Assembly: GCA_023150475.1 (NCBI GenBank)
Contig: JAKLKU010000001.1
Location: 1 to 64,000, forward strand
Source: Planctomycetota bacterium
Lineage (GTDB): Bacteria > Planctomycetota > UBA1135 > GCA-002686595
DNA: 64,000 nt
Direction of reading: 5' to 3'
Shown: positions 7,687 to 17,036 of the stretch, in pieces
Layout: each line of letters opens with the position of its first letter
How positions within the stretch are numbered: the first letter of the stretch is position 1
The notes under the pieces: model-generated
The model's input: only the letters and a program-made list of their open reading frames with translations
What the model was told of the DNA's origin: nothing
Databases searched by the model: none
Position numbers and translations under genes: made by a program

Positions 7687-10218
7687 ATGACCGAGTCACG
7701 GTCACAGCTTTGGTTCGTCCGAGACATCTCCGAGGAGTCGCCCGTACCGTCGGAGACGCTCCGCGCTTGGGCGAGCAGCGGCAAACTCCTGCCGACGCAT
7801 GCGATTCGACGCCTCGATGACCGAGATTGGCGACCGGCTTCGGCATTTCGTGGATTGTTCGTCGCGGCGCCGAATCGAGCCTCATTCGCGTTCGACGCAT
7901 TCATCAGCTACTCCCACAAGGACAAGTCGTGCGTCGACGCCGTCGTCCACATCCTCGAGTCCCGGAAGATCCGGTGCTGGATCGCTCCACGCGACATCGT
8001 GCCGGGCTCGAATTGGGGAGAATCGATCGTTCAGGCGATGGACTCGTGCCGCGTCCTCGTCCTGGTGTTGTCCCAACATTCCAATCGCAGCCAACAGATA
8101 CTCCAGGAAGTCGAGCGCGCCGTCTCCAAGGGCCTGATCGTCGTTCCGTTTCGCATCGAAGCCGTCGACGTGTCTCGCTCGCTCGAGCTCTACGTCGGCG
8201 CGCGCCACTGGCTCGACGCGTACACGCTGCCGCTCGAACAGCACGCCGCGCAACTCGCCGACGCGCTCGAGCGAATCCTTGCGAAACCCCGGATCTCGAA
8301 CGCAGCGGCGTCGGAGAACTCCGAGTCGGCGGCGCCCGCAAATCGACAGAAGCGCCCCCGACGATACAAGACGTGGTGCGTCACGGGCCTGGTGGCGGCG
8401 GCGCTCGCAGGCGCGTGGTTCCTGCGTGACCGGATTCCCGTGGACGCAGCTCCCCCCGTCCGCACGGAAACGTCGCGCGCGCCCGTCGTCGCGAATCCAA
8501 AGACCACGAACGAAGTCCGTCAGGACGAGGAGCACCCGACACGTGGTCGAGAGTCCGAGCCGGTCGATTCCGCCGCGTCGCCCCCGACCAAGTTCGCCAC
8601 CGACGAACAACGTGCCGCTCTGCTGCAGACGCTGCGCTCGGGAGCGAACTACCTCACCACGCTCGAAGCAACCGGCAAGGCTGCCGAGCCACTGAGCGTC
8701 GAATGCCTCGAGCCACAGTCGGCGAAGCGTGGCGCGCTGCTCGCGGTGCGGCGTCCCGATGCACCCGCCCGAGTGGTCTTCTACCGCGTCGCGCTCGTTG
8801 CCCACGACGTACCGGGAGAGTTCCGGACGACGGCTGAGAGAATCTCACTCCGCGGCTGGGTCGGAAGCGCCACGGTCGATCGTGCTGTCACCGCGGAATC
8901 GCTCGTGCGTCGAGGCCCGCTCGGGGATGCGGCCTTCGTCTTGCTGCCGGGCTCGAACGACGGGCCCACGCTGTGCAGGACCAGCGACGGCAGGCAGTTC
9001 GCGTTGCACGCGGATGCTCCCGCGGTTGCGGACGCCGCGCGACTCGATCTTGGCCCACGACTGAAAACCCGGACTCGGTGGACGGGGGTCGTCGGCGCGA
9101 CAGATGCCGCGTCGACTCGGCTCGTGGCGGCGTTCGAGTGCGATCGGCGCCTGCGCTCCGTGCGCTGTGTGCTCGAGCCCGAAGGCGATCCTTGGCGCCC
9201 GGTCGTCTGGGACGGTGTGTTGCGCGGCGACGCGGATTCAGAGCGCATCTGGACCGCGGAACTCCACAAGGTGGAAGGCTCGCGCGGACTTGCGGGTTCG
9301 CCCTTGCTGAACCCGCAACTCCAAGTGGCGCTGGCGCTCGCCGCCGACGGAGACGGACTGGTCGGCGCACTCGGAGGATCCGACGTGACCGTCCGCGTCG
9401 AGCCCCTGCCCGCCGGCTCCGCGTCGGCGCCGACCCTCGCGCTCGTCGACACCCTCGCCGTCGGAACGCAGTGGAGCGGCACATCTTCGGCGGAGGGGCG
9501 CGCGTCCGTCCCCGTCCTGCTCAGCGTGCTGCAACTCGAAGACTCCGGCGGCTACCTGCGAGTGCTGGTAGCCCATGCGGGCAAGCAAGGCGTGCTCGCC
9601 AGCTACGTCGGACGCCTGTCGACCGGCGGGCCCGAAGGTGCCAGCTGGCCGATCAAGCTGCGGAAAGCGCACGGACAATTGCATCCGGAGGAAACGCCGA
9701 GCCTCTTCTCGACGTGGGAGACCGAACTCGTTCTGCGAGCGGTCGGTCACGAGCGACTGGTCGGTTGGTGCGGCAAGGAACGCATCGAACTCGCGCGCGG
9801 TCCGACCGATCCGCGTTCCGAGCGCGACTCGCGACTGCCTGCGGCGCGGCAGGAACGCGCGCTGCGGGCTTTCCGCCAGGGTGCTCGACGCCAGGGAACC
9901 GCGACGATTCCGAACAAGCCGCCCGTGGCGATCGAGTTCGTGGTCACCGACGCGCAGCCAGACGGCTCGGCCTTGAAGTTCCAGTTCAAGAGCGTGGGCA
10001 AGGACGCGAAGGTCTCGATCTACGACGGCACTCTGCTGACCGACGAAGCGACGCGCGACGTGTGGCATGTTCGCGGCGTACGAAAGAACCCGTTCTGCGC
10101 GGTCGGTCCCGGCATGTTCGGCGACACGAACGAGGCCATGCAGGTCGATCTCCGACTCGACGACGAAGGCCGAATCGTCGGCTGGGCCGGCCGCGAGTGG
10201 ATCGAGCTCTCACCCTAG
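7687..10218 (+). CDS. Membrane-anchored TIR-domain protein with GYF-like N-terminus and four tandem beta modules
   Basis: 843 residues. Residues 5-60 resemble the GYF_2/DUF4339 fold (LWFVRD...GKLLP...DWRPAS). Residues 68-200 are a TIR domain: FDAFISYSHKD, CWIAPRDIVPGSNWGESI, VLVLS. The Glu in WGES (E112) aligns by eye with the catalytic glutamate of NAD-cleaving TIR domains such as SARM1. A basic stretch and one membrane helix follow (about 229-246), then a low-complexity linker. The remaining ~530 residues look like four divergent copies of one beta-rich module (about 311-443, 455-572, 586-704, 725-842); the last three end LVGALGG, LVGWCGK and IVGWAGR. The TIR would be cytoplasmic and the modules external. 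AGGAG lies 11 nt before the ATG. No defence genes adjoin it. NADase activity is inference. Confidence 0.85.
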   Translation: MTESRSQLWFVRDISEESPVPSETLRAWASSGKLLPTHAIRRLDDRDWRPASAFRGLFVAAPNRASFAFDAFISYSHKDKSCVDAVVHILESRKIRCWIAPRDIVPGSNWGESIVQAMDSCRVLVLVLSQHSNRSQQILQEVERAVSKGLIVVPFRIEAVDVSRSLELYVGARHWLDAYTLPLEQHAAQLADALERILAKPRISNAAASENSESAAPANRQKRPRRYKTWCVTGLVAAALAGAWFLRDRIPVDAAPPVRTETSRAPVVANPKTTNEVRQDEEHPTRGRESEPVDSAASPPTKFATDEQRAALLQTLRSGANYLTTLEATGKAAEPLSVECLEPQSAKRGALLAVRRPDAPARVVFYRVALVAHDVPGEFRTTAERISLRGWVGSATVDRAVTAESLVRRGPLGDAAFVLLPGSNDGPTLCRTSDGRQFALHADAPAVADAARLDLGPRLKTRTRWTGVVGATDAASTRLVAAFECDRRLRSVRCVLEPEGDPWRPVVWDGVLRGDADSERIWTAELHKVEGSRGLAGSPLLNPQLQVALALAADGDGLVGALGGSDVTVRVEPLPAGSASAPTLALVDTLAVGTQWSGTSSAEGRASVPVLLSVLQLEDSGGYLRVLVAHAGKQGVLASYVGRLSTGGPEGASWPIKLRKAHGQLHPEETPSLFSTWETELVLRAVGHERLVGWCGKERIELARGPTDPRSERDSRLPAARQERALRAFRQGARRQGTATIPNKPPVAIEFVVTDAQPDGSALKFQFKSVGKDAKVSIYDGTLLTDEATRDVWHVRGVRKNPFCAVGPGMFGDTNEAMQVDLRLDDEGRIVGWAGREWIELSP

Positions 10219-10219
10219 T

Positions 10220-10262
10220 GCGGACGCCGCGTGGCTCGGCTCGGTCCACGGCGTACGTCCGC
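10220..10262. terminator. Possible hairpin between convergent genes
   Basis: An imperfect inverted repeat lies between the TIR gene stop and the convergent lipoprotein gene stop: outer arms GCGGACG (10220-10226) and CGTCCGC (10256-10262), with inner GTGG/CCAC pairing. It has a bulge and no T-tract, so it may be a bidirectional terminator or just GC-rich chance pairing. Confidence 0.3.
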
Positions 10263-10312
10263 CACTCCGGCACTGAACGCTGAGGAAGAACGTCGGCGCG
10301 ACGGAGTTGAGC

Positions 10313-12616
10313 TCACGGAACCGAGTACACAAGCAGCGTCGGCGCCGCAAGTTCGTCGCCCGACTGAGCCGCGAGGCCGGCGTGGAGCTCGAGGCGCACC
10401 GTGCCGGACGGCCAACCGCCCGCCGGTGCGGCCACGTGGAGTTGGTCGCCCACCGACAGCAATTGCACGGCCAGAGCCGTTCCGGCGCCGTCGAGCGCGC
10501 GGACGTGGCTCGCGTCCGCGGACGAGGCGTCCAGCGTGCTGCCGAGGAACGTGAGCTCGATCGTGTCGTTCGCGCCGAGCGCCTGGTCGAGACGCGGGGA
10601 GACGCTCGAGACGAAGAAACGCGTCGGTGGAAGCGCGGCCAGGACGCCCGGCGTCACGACGCCCGGCGCGGAGAGTGGGCCCGCGTCGACAGCGGCGCCT
10701 CCGGTCGGGATCATCGCCGCACCTTCCGCGACGCTGCCCGCGACGACGTGCCAGTCTTCGTCGACGGCGACGCCCGGCGCAAACCGGCCGAGCGAGCTCG
10801 GGACCAGAAAAGCGTCGAGGGCCGGCGACAGCGCGACTTGGGTGCCAGGGCCGATGCTCGACAGCGTGCGCTCGACGCCGTCGTCCGCGAACTCGATTCG
10901 GTCGCCGACCGCGAGGTCGCCGAGCGAGGTCAGCACGAGCTTCGAGCCGGCCGTCGTGTCGACTCCGCGGAACTCGCGGGGAGTGCGCACGAAGAGCGGT
11001 GCGTCGGGGTCGTTCTCGGTCACCGTGTGATGCTGCGTCACGCCGCTGAACGCGTTGGTTTGCAGGGCAGCGACCGACGAGACCACGGTCGAAGTGACGT
11101 CGGGACTCGCGAAGCCGCCGAGTGAGTTGCCGGTGAAGAGCGAGTGGCTCGCCAGCACGGGCACGTTGCCGTTCTCCGCGAGCACGCCGTAGCCGCGGTT
11201 GCCGGAGAAGACGCTCGCCGCCACGACGGCGTGCGAAGGCGTCGACTGCGACGAGACCTGGAGCCCGTCGCCGCCGTTGCCGCTCGCGACGAGCCCTTGG
11301 ATCAACGTCGTCGACGTCGAGTCGAGCTGCAGTTGGACGCCGTCGGCTTCGTTGTTGCGCGCGAGGCACCCGCGCAACACCAAGTCCATGCTCCAGCCCG
11401 CGATCAAGTTGAAGTCGATGTCGAGCAAGAGCCCGGCCTTCTGCCGATTGCGTTCGAAGCTCGAGCCTTCGAGCGCGATGTCGAACGAGGCCGGGAACGT
11501 CGGCGCGATCGGCGCCTTGAGATTGAGCTTGAGCCCCTCGAAACCGTTGTCGGCGAACTGCGAGCCGCGCACGCCGACGACGATGCGTTCGCCGTCGGGC
11601 GCGATCAGCCCGGCTTCGCAACCTTCCTGGGCGTTGCCGACGAAACGCGAACGCTCGACGGTGAGCTGGATGGCGCCTTGCACGAAGAGTCCGTCGGCGC
11701 CGTTCGCCTCGACGACGCAGTCGACGACGCGCGCATCGAAGACCAGCGTCTCGATCGCCGACGCGACCTTGAGTCCGCGGCCTTTCATGCCGCGCACGAC
11801 GAGCGAACGCAGTTCGCACGGCGTGTCCTGGCTCTCGAAACCGATCACGCCGAGCCCGTCGCCCACGAGCTCGAGGCCGTCGAGCACCACGCCCGTGTCG
11901 CCGTCGTTCAGCGTGAAGAGGTTGAACGGGTTCTTGCCGTGCAGACGGCTCGGCTGCGCCGCGGGATCGCGCGTGGCGAGCGAGAAGTCGCTCGCGAAGC
12001 CGCCGTACAAGTCGACGCGCGACCAGAGCGGCAACGCTTGATCGAGATAGTCGCCGGTCGCGATCCACACGTTGCCGCCGCCGTGCGCGAACGCCGTGAG
12101 GATGCCGCTCTGCGGTTCCGGGAAGGCCGTCGCCGGCGAGAGCCCGTCCGCCAGGTTCGGATCGGCGCCGGCCCGCACGTAGATCGGCGGGTTCGGCCGT
12201 GCGGAGAACACCGTTCCGACCGGCGTGTAGCCACCGGCTCCGTCGTCGAGCGCGAGCCCGAGGAAGATCTTCGTGCCGTTCGCGAGCCCCGTCAGCGTCG
12301 CGGAGCCGGCGCCGAGGCCGCTTGCGACCGGCGCGCCTGAGTAGACGGCATCGGGATCGATCGACTGGAAGAGCGCGACGTCGAGGTCCGTGCCGTCGAC
12401 GTCGACGGCGTCCCAGAAGACGCGCACTTCACCGTCGCCTGCGACGGCGGACGAGAGTCCGACGTCCGCGCCGACGTCGGACGCCGAGCCGTTGCCGGAA
12501 CCGGAGCCGCCCGGTTTCGAACCGCCGCCCCCCGTGCAAGACACGAGGGGCAGCGCGGAGCATGCAAGCAGCAGCGCGACGGCCGCGCTCCGCCGATCAG
12601 AGGACCAGCGTCGCAT
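10313..12616 (-). CDS. Lipoprotein with right-handed beta-helix
   Basis: 767 residues. The signal peptide ends in a lipobox (LPLVSC, Cys27), followed by a Gly/Ser linker typical of surface lipoproteins. After a fibronectin/Ig-like segment (about 50-145), residues about 150-520 form parallel-beta-helix repeats: ANGADGLFV, GNAQEGCEA, DNGFEGLKL, NNEADGVQL, GNGGDGLQV and GNRGYGVLA recur about every 22-50 residues. The C-terminus (about 650-767) looks like another Ig-like beta domain. Parallel beta-helices of this kind are often polysaccharide lyases or adhesins, but no active site can be identified here. Its start overlaps the end of the upstream gene (12597-14189) by 20 bp, so the two are probably co-transcribed. 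Confidence 0.8.
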   Translation of the reverse strand: MRRWSSDRRSAAVALLLACSALPLVSCTGGGGSKPGGSGSGNGSASDVGADVGLSSAVAGDGEVRVFWDAVDVDGTDLDVALFQSIDPDAVYSGAPVASGLGAGSATLTGLANGTKIFLGLALDDGAGGYTPVGTVFSARPNPPIYVRAGADPNLADGLSPATAFPEPQSGILTAFAHGGGNVWIATGDYLDQALPLWSRVDLYGGFASDFSLATRDPAAQPSRLHGKNPFNLFTLNDGDTGVVLDGLELVGDGLGVIGFESQDTPCELRSLVVRGMKGRGLKVASAIETLVFDARVVDCVVEANGADGLFVQGAIQLTVERSRFVGNAQEGCEAGLIAPDGERIVVGVRGSQFADNGFEGLKLNLKAPIAPTFPASFDIALEGSSFERNRQKAGLLLDIDFNLIAGWSMDLVLRGCLARNNEADGVQLQLDSTSTTLIQGLVASGNGGDGLQVSSQSTPSHAVVAASVFSGNRGYGVLAENGNVPVLASHSLFTGNSLGGFASPDVTSTVVSSVAALQTNAFSGVTQHHTVTENDPDAPLFVRTPREFRGVDTTAGSKLVLTSLGDLAVGDRIEFADDGVERTLSSIGPGTQVALSPALDAFLVPSSLGRFAPGVAVDEDWHVVAGSVAEGAAMIPTGGAAVDAGPLSAPGVVTPGVLAALPPTRFFVSSVSPRLDQALGANDTIELTFLGSTLDASSADASHVRALDGAGTALAVQLLSVGDQLHVAAPAGGWPSGTVRLELHAGLAAQSGDELAAPTLLVYSVP

Positions 12617-14189
12617 GGAGGTACGGCGTCCAAGCGCGGTCCGCGGCTCCGTTCGGATCCACCACGAAGCACCGCGCCTTCAGCGTGAGACCGAGCAGCG
12701 CCGGTTCGTTCTTGATCGGCAATTCGAACGTGCCGCTGCCCGCGCCGGCGACACCCGCGGCGCCACCGAGCTTGATGCGCAGGAGCGGCTTTTCGTTCGC
12801 GAGGCCGAACGGGCCGCTGACGTGCGTCGCGCCGAGCACGTTCGGCGTGAACGAGAGGAACGCCGTCGCTCCGCCGCGCGCATTGGCGACGGCGACGCCG
12901 TACGACGCGTTGCCGAGCCGCGGCGTGCAGACGCCGGCGATCGTCGGGACGAGACCGCCGGTGCCCGGAGTGCCGGTGCCGACCACGGTGCCGGACGACA
13001 CGGACGGCAGCGTGCCGTTCTGCGTCTTGTTGGTCGAGATCACGACGTTGTTCACTTGCTGCGAGCCGAGCGGCAAGCAGCCCGGCGGCGTGAACTTCAC
13101 GTGGAAGGTGCCGGTCGGGACGATCACTTGGTACGAGCCGTTCGACGCCGTGTTGTCGAGGCAGAGCGGCACTTCGGCGCCCGTCGACGCGAGGAAGAGG
13201 TCGACGTCGACGCCTGCGTACTTGGTGCCGTTGAACGCTTGCACCGTGCCGGAGAGCACGACGCCGGCGGGCAACGTCACGACGCCTAGATTGGTGGTCG
13301 TCGTCACGACCTTGTTCGTCTGCACGACGCACTGCAGGTGGTCGTTGAACACCGGGCAGAATTCGACGTCGTACGTACCGGCGGGGACCACGACATCGAC
13401 GAGGCCCGTCGCGTTGGAGTTGTCGCCCGGCGTGTAGAGCTTCTGCTTCGTGGAGCTCGACGCGACGTCGATGTCGACGTTGGCGACCGCCGTTCCGTTG
13501 CTGCGCCGCACGGTCGCGGAGAGCGTGAAGCCTTGCTGCAACGTCACGTTGCCGAGCGCCGTGTTGCCGGCGAGGTTCAATTGGATCTCGCGCGGCGCGG
13601 AGAGCGGCAGGAGTCCGGCGGGATCGATCTGCAACGTGTTCACGCCCTTCAACACGGCGATGTTGAAGTTGCCGAACACGTCGGTGGTGTCGTTCGACGT
13701 CGGCTCGAGGTTGCCGCTCGGATCGAGCACGTCCAAGTTGACGCCGGCGACCGGCTGATTCAGGTAGTTGCGCACCGTGCCGGTCAACGTCACGGCGTCC
13801 GGCAGGACGATCGTCCCGAGGTTCACGGTGCCGACGACGACGACGTCCTTCAGCACCACCGGATACGGCGCCATCGTCGGCGGCGGGTTGAACGTGATGT
13901 CGTACACGCCGTCGGGCGTGATCGTGGTCGCGAACTGACCGAGCGCGTTGGTCGAGTCGTTGCTGACGGTCGGATTGCCGCCGCCGCTCGACGGCGCCGC
14001 GTCGAGGTTCACCTGGGCGACCGGTTGGCCGAGCGCGTTGACGACGGTGCCGGTGACGATGCCGGCGTCGGCTCGCGCGGCGAGGAACACGCTCGCGGCG
14101 AGGAAAGTGAGGGCGTGGATCTTCAAGGAGTGGCTCCGAGAGGTATGCGGGGAGTTGCGGAGGGACGGACGGAGGTCCACGCGCGGCAC
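12597..14189 (-). CDS. Secreted protein with carboxypeptidase-regulatory-like Ig repeats
   Basis: 530 residues from the ATG at 14189. A TTG at 14126 gives a much cleaner signal peptide (KIHALTFLAASVFLAARADA) and 509 residues, and is probably the true start. The mature protein has at least four tandem beta-sandwich repeats beginning with G-V-x-N-x-x-G-Q-P-V-A-x-V-x-L-D type motifs (GTVVNALGQPVAQVNLD, GTVRNYLNQPVAGVNLD, ATVRRSNGTAVANVDID, GTVQAFNGTKYAGVDVD), the CarboxypepD_reg-like/SdrD-B-like fold. These act as stalks or scaffolds on exported proteins. The C-terminal 150 residues form a separate beta domain with no recognised motif. It is followed by the beta-helix lipoprotein with a 20-bp overlap. 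Function unknown beyond surface or extracellular location. Confidence 0.78.
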   Translation of the reverse strand: MPRVDLRPSLRNSPHTSRSHSLKIHALTFLAASVFLAARADAGIVTGTVVNALGQPVAQVNLDAAPSSGGGNPTVSNDSTNALGQFATTITPDGVYDITFNPPPTMAPYPVVLKDVVVVGTVNLGTIVLPDAVTLTGTVRNYLNQPVAGVNLDVLDPSGNLEPTSNDTTDVFGNFNIAVLKGVNTLQIDPAGLLPLSAPREIQLNLAGNTALGNVTLQQGFTLSATVRRSNGTAVANVDIDVASSSTKQKLYTPGDNSNATGLVDVVVPAGTYDVEFCPVFNDHLQCVVQTNKVVTTTTNLGVVTLPAGVVLSGTVQAFNGTKYAGVDVDLFLASTGAEVPLCLDNTASNGSYQVIVPTGTFHVKFTPPGCLPLGSQQVNNVVISTNKTQNGTLPSVSSGTVVGTGTPGTGGLVPTIAGVCTPRLGNASYGVAVANARGGATAFLSFTPNVLGATHVSGPFGLANEKPLLRIKLGGAAGVAGAGSGTFELPIKNEPALLGLTLKARCFVVDPNGAADRAWTPYLHATLVL

Positions 14190-14742
14190 GCTCGGGCCAC
14201 GCGGTATGCAAAGGAAAGCTCAAGAACGGTGCCACGCGCGCGAGTGAGCCCTCCGCGGCGTGGAGCGCCGGCCGTCGGCGCTCTCGGACGCGCTCGCGCT
14301 CCGAGATCTGGAGCGCCATCCAGCTCCTGGACGCGGTGCGTCCGAGCTCGCGCGGCGGGCGCGCCAGCGGCGTTCGAACGCCCGCTCGCCCCAACGGCAC
14401 GAGCCTTGAACCCGGCGGCGCGTCGCGGCGCACGCCTCCGTCCGCGACGGAGACGCGACGCCGCGGCGACCGACGGCCGCAGCGATCGAGCGCTCCTCCG
14501 GCCCACCGACGCGCCGCTCCCTGTCGCTCCACCCCAATCCGCCGCCCACCCAGACACCGCGAGCCGAAGCGAACCACTCTGCGGCCGTCGCCCGTTGCGA
14601 CGGCCTCGATCCCCGCGGTTCGCGCAGCTCTCCACGCCGAGCCCGCGCTCGCTTCTCGCCCAAGCCCCGCCAACGTCACCGCCGCCCGCCCTGTTCGCCT
14701 CCGTCCGATCGCCTCCTCGTCCCCGAACCCAGTCTCCGCGCC
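14190..14742. other. Gene-free gap between divergent transcription units
   Basis: About 550 bp with no convincing gene; the open frames in it have no family resemblance and biased composition. It should hold the promoters of the secreted-protein pair (leftward) and of the polysaccharide operon (rightward). A perfect 7-bp inverted repeat (TCTCGGA at 14282-14288, TCCGAGA at 14300-14306) and a nearby 5-bp one could be operator or hairpin structures. I see no clear -35/-10 pair. Confidence 0.5.
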
Positions 14743-15981
14743 GTGAACGACCTGCGACTCGCCTACCTGCTGAAGAAGTTCCCGCGTCTCTCGGAGACGT
14801 TCGTGCTGAACGAGATCCTCGGACAAGAAGCGCTCGGTCGCGCGATCCGAGTCTATGCGCGCCGGCCGCGCGATCCCGAACCGACGCACCCGCAGTTCGC
14901 CCGGCTGAAGGCGCAGATCGAGACGCTGCCGTCGAGCTCGGAGATCGATCCGTGGAGCGAACTCTTCGGCGCCGACGCCGACGAACTCCTTCCGCGCGTC
15001 CGGCAACTGGTGTCCGAGCTGCGCCCGCTCGGCCACGCGCGGCTGCCGAACTCGATCGCGGAAGCGTTGGTGTTGCGCCGCAAGACGCGCGAACTCGGCA
15101 TTCGCCACGTCCACGTGCACTTCGCGACCGACTCGGCGATCACGGCGCGTTGCCTCCATGCACTCGGCGGACCGACGTACTCGATCACGGCGCACGCGAA
15201 GGACATCTACAGGAACACCGTGTCGCCGCGGGTGCTCGACGACCTCGTCTCGAACTCCGCGTTCGTCGTCACCGTGTGCGACGCCAACGTGACGCACATG
15301 CGCGGGCTCGTCTCGCCGCGGGCCGCGACGAAGATCCGCCGGCTCTACAACGGCATCGACCTCGAGCTCTTCCGCCGGCCCGCCGTCGAGCGCAGGCCGG
15401 CGCAGATCCTCTCGATCGGCCGGCTGGTCGAGAAGAAGGGCTTCGACGTGCTCGTCGACGCGTTCGCCGAGCTCGCGCGGCGCGGCGTCGAGTTCACCGG
15501 CGTCCTCGCGGGCGACGGCGAGGATCGCGAGCTCGTCGCGCGCCGCATCGCGGAGCGCGGACTCGCCGCGCGCGTGCGCATGACCGGCCCGGTCGACCAG
15601 AACGCGGTGCGCGCCCTGCTGCACGAGAGCGAGCTCTTCTGCCTGCCGTGCAAGATCGGCGCGGACGGGAACCGCGATGCGCTGCCGACGGTGTTGCTCG
15701 AGGCGCTCGCGGCGGAGCTCCCGTGCGTCTCGACGCCCGTCAGCGGCGTGCCCGAGATCCTCGACCACGGTCGCGCCGGCCTGCTCGCGCCCGAGAACGA
15801 CGCGATCGCGACCGCGGACCGCATGCAGGCGCTGCTCGCGGACAAGGCGCTCGCCGGCCGACTCGCGGCCCGCGGGCTGGAACACGCCCGCGAGCACTTC
15901 GACGTGCGCCGCACGTCGCGCGCACTCGGGAGCTGGTTCGACGAAGTCACGGCGGAGAACGCATGCGCGTCGTCCACCTGA
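14743..15981 (+). CDS. GT4-family glycosyltransferase (WcaL-like)
   Basis: 412 residues, GTG start. The N-terminus LKKFPRLSETFVLNEI is the typical opening of colanic-acid-type GT4 enzymes (WcaL group). The C-terminal half has the nucleotide-sugar-binding Rossmann domain: LSIGRLVEKKGFDVLVDAF (about 220), and the E-x7-E-type region LLEALAAELPCVSTPVSGVPEIL (about 320), which binds the donor sugar nucleotide in retaining GT-B enzymes. Likely cytoplasmic, adding a sugar to a lipid-linked acceptor. First gene of a seven-gene operon; it overlaps the next glycosyltransferase by 19 bp. The exact donor and acceptor cannot be read from sequence. Confidence 0.88.
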   Translation: MNDLRLAYLLKKFPRLSETFVLNEILGQEALGRAIRVYARRPRDPEPTHPQFARLKAQIETLPSSSEIDPWSELFGADADELLPRVRQLVSELRPLGHARLPNSIAEALVLRRKTRELGIRHVHVHFATDSAITARCLHALGGPTYSITAHAKDIYRNTVSPRVLDDLVSNSAFVVTVCDANVTHMRGLVSPRAATKIRRLYNGIDLELFRRPAVERRPAQILSIGRLVEKKGFDVLVDAFAELARRGVEFTGVLAGDGEDRELVARRIAERGLAARVRMTGPVDQNAVRALLHESELFCLPCKIGADGNRDALPTVLLEALAAELPCVSTPVSGVPEILDHGRAGLLAPENDAIATADRMQALLADKALAGRLAARGLEHAREHFDVRRTSRALGSWFDEVTAENACASST

Positions 15982-17036
15982 ACCAGGACCCCGGCATCGC
16001 GCCCGGCAAGAAGAAGGGCGCAGCCGTGCACGTCGCCGCGATGCGCAAGGCGTTCGCCGCGCTCGGCGCCGACGTGGTCGCGCTCGACGGGCCGTGCGAT
16101 GCGGCCGGTCGTGAGCGCATGCTGGTGCGGCTCGCCGAGGAGCACACTCGCGCGCCCCTCGATCTGCTCTACGAGCGCTACGCGCTCGACGCCGACGCCG
16201 GCGCCACGTTCGCGCGCGCGGCCGGCGTGCCGTTGGTGCTCGAGGTCAACGCACCGCTGCTCGTCGAAGCGGCCGCACACCGCGGTCGGGCGAACTCCGC
16301 CGCGGACGTCGCGCGTGAACGCGCGGTGTTCGACGCGGCCGAGCTGCTGCTCTGCGTCTCGCAAGGCGTCGCCGAGTACGTCTTGCGCCACGGCCTCGAC
16401 TCGAGACGCGTGCTCGTGCGGCCGAACGGCGTCGACCGAGAGCTCTTCCGGCCGCGCGCGGACACGCTCGAGTTGCGACGCGTGCTCGGGCTCGCCGACC
16501 GCTTCGTGATCGGTTTCCACGGCCGGCTGCGTCCGTGGCACGGCTTCGAGAACGTCGTCGCCGCGGCGCAACGCTTGCTCGAGCGCGGCGTGCCCGCGCA
16601 CGTGCTCGCGATCGGCGAAGGCGAATTCGCCGCGGCGCTCGCGCCGCTCGGCACCCGCGCGACGCACCTCGCGTGGCTCCCCCACGAAGACGTCGCGCGC
16701 TACGTCGCGTGCTTCGATGCGCTGGCGCTTGGGTATCGCGCGGAAGACGCGTGTTACTTCTCGCCGCTCAAGCTGCTCGAAGCGCTCGCGGCCGGAGCCG
16801 TCGGAGTCGTGCCCGCCGCCGGCGACTTGACGAGCCTGCTCACTGCGGAAACCGACGCGCTCTTCTATCCGGCGGGCGACGTCGCGGCGCTGGCCCGCGA
16901 GCTCGAACGGATCGCGAACGACTCGGACTTGCGCGAGACTCTGGTCCGCGGCGGTCGCGAACTCGCGAGCCGGCACGGCTGGGACGCGATCGCCCGCGAC
17001 GTCTGCGCGTTCGTCCAAGGAGCCCGTGCCCGATGA
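15963..17036 (+). CDS. GT4-family glycosyltransferase, second of the operon
   Basis: 357 residues, ATG at 15963 inside the end of the preceding gene. It is a GT-B retaining glycosyltransferase: an N-terminal Rossmann domain with a basic glycine-rich loop (APGKKKGAAVHV), then VLVRPNGVDRELFRP before the C-terminal domain (about 160), VIGFHGRLRPWHGFENVV (about 180-197), and YFSPLKLLEALAAGAVGVVP (about 260-280). The last segment is the donor-binding motif, with the E of LLEAL conserved. It probably acts with the first glycosyltransferase to build a disaccharide or repeat unit. Its stop overlaps the ABC exporter start as ATGA. Substrate unknown. Confidence 0.87.
   Translation: MRVVHLNQDPGIAPGKKKGAAVHVAAMRKAFAALGADVVALDGPCDAAGRERMLVRLAEEHTRAPLDLLYERYALDADAGATFARAAGVPLVLEVNAPLLVEAAAHRGRANSAADVARERAVFDAAELLLCVSQGVAEYVLRHGLDSRRVLVRPNGVDRELFRPRADTLELRRVLGLADRFVIGFHGRLRPWHGFENVVAAAQRLLERGVPAHVLAIGEGEFAAALAPLGTRATHLAWLPHEDVARYVACFDALALGYRAEDACYFSPLKLLEALAAGAVGVVPAAGDLTSLLTAETDALFYPAGDVAALARELERIANDSDLRETLVRGGRELASRHGWDAIARDVCAFVQGARAR

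Noticed and set aside
7687..10218. TIR gene as part of a defence island
   Set aside because: No Sir2, Argonaute, SPARTA, Thoeris, CBASS, restriction or nuclease genes are adjacent; neighbours are secreted proteins.
14123..14663. Minus-strand frames in the gap before the polysaccharide operon
   Set aside because: No family match, Arg/Ala-rich, and overlap with a real gene end; treated as non-coding.
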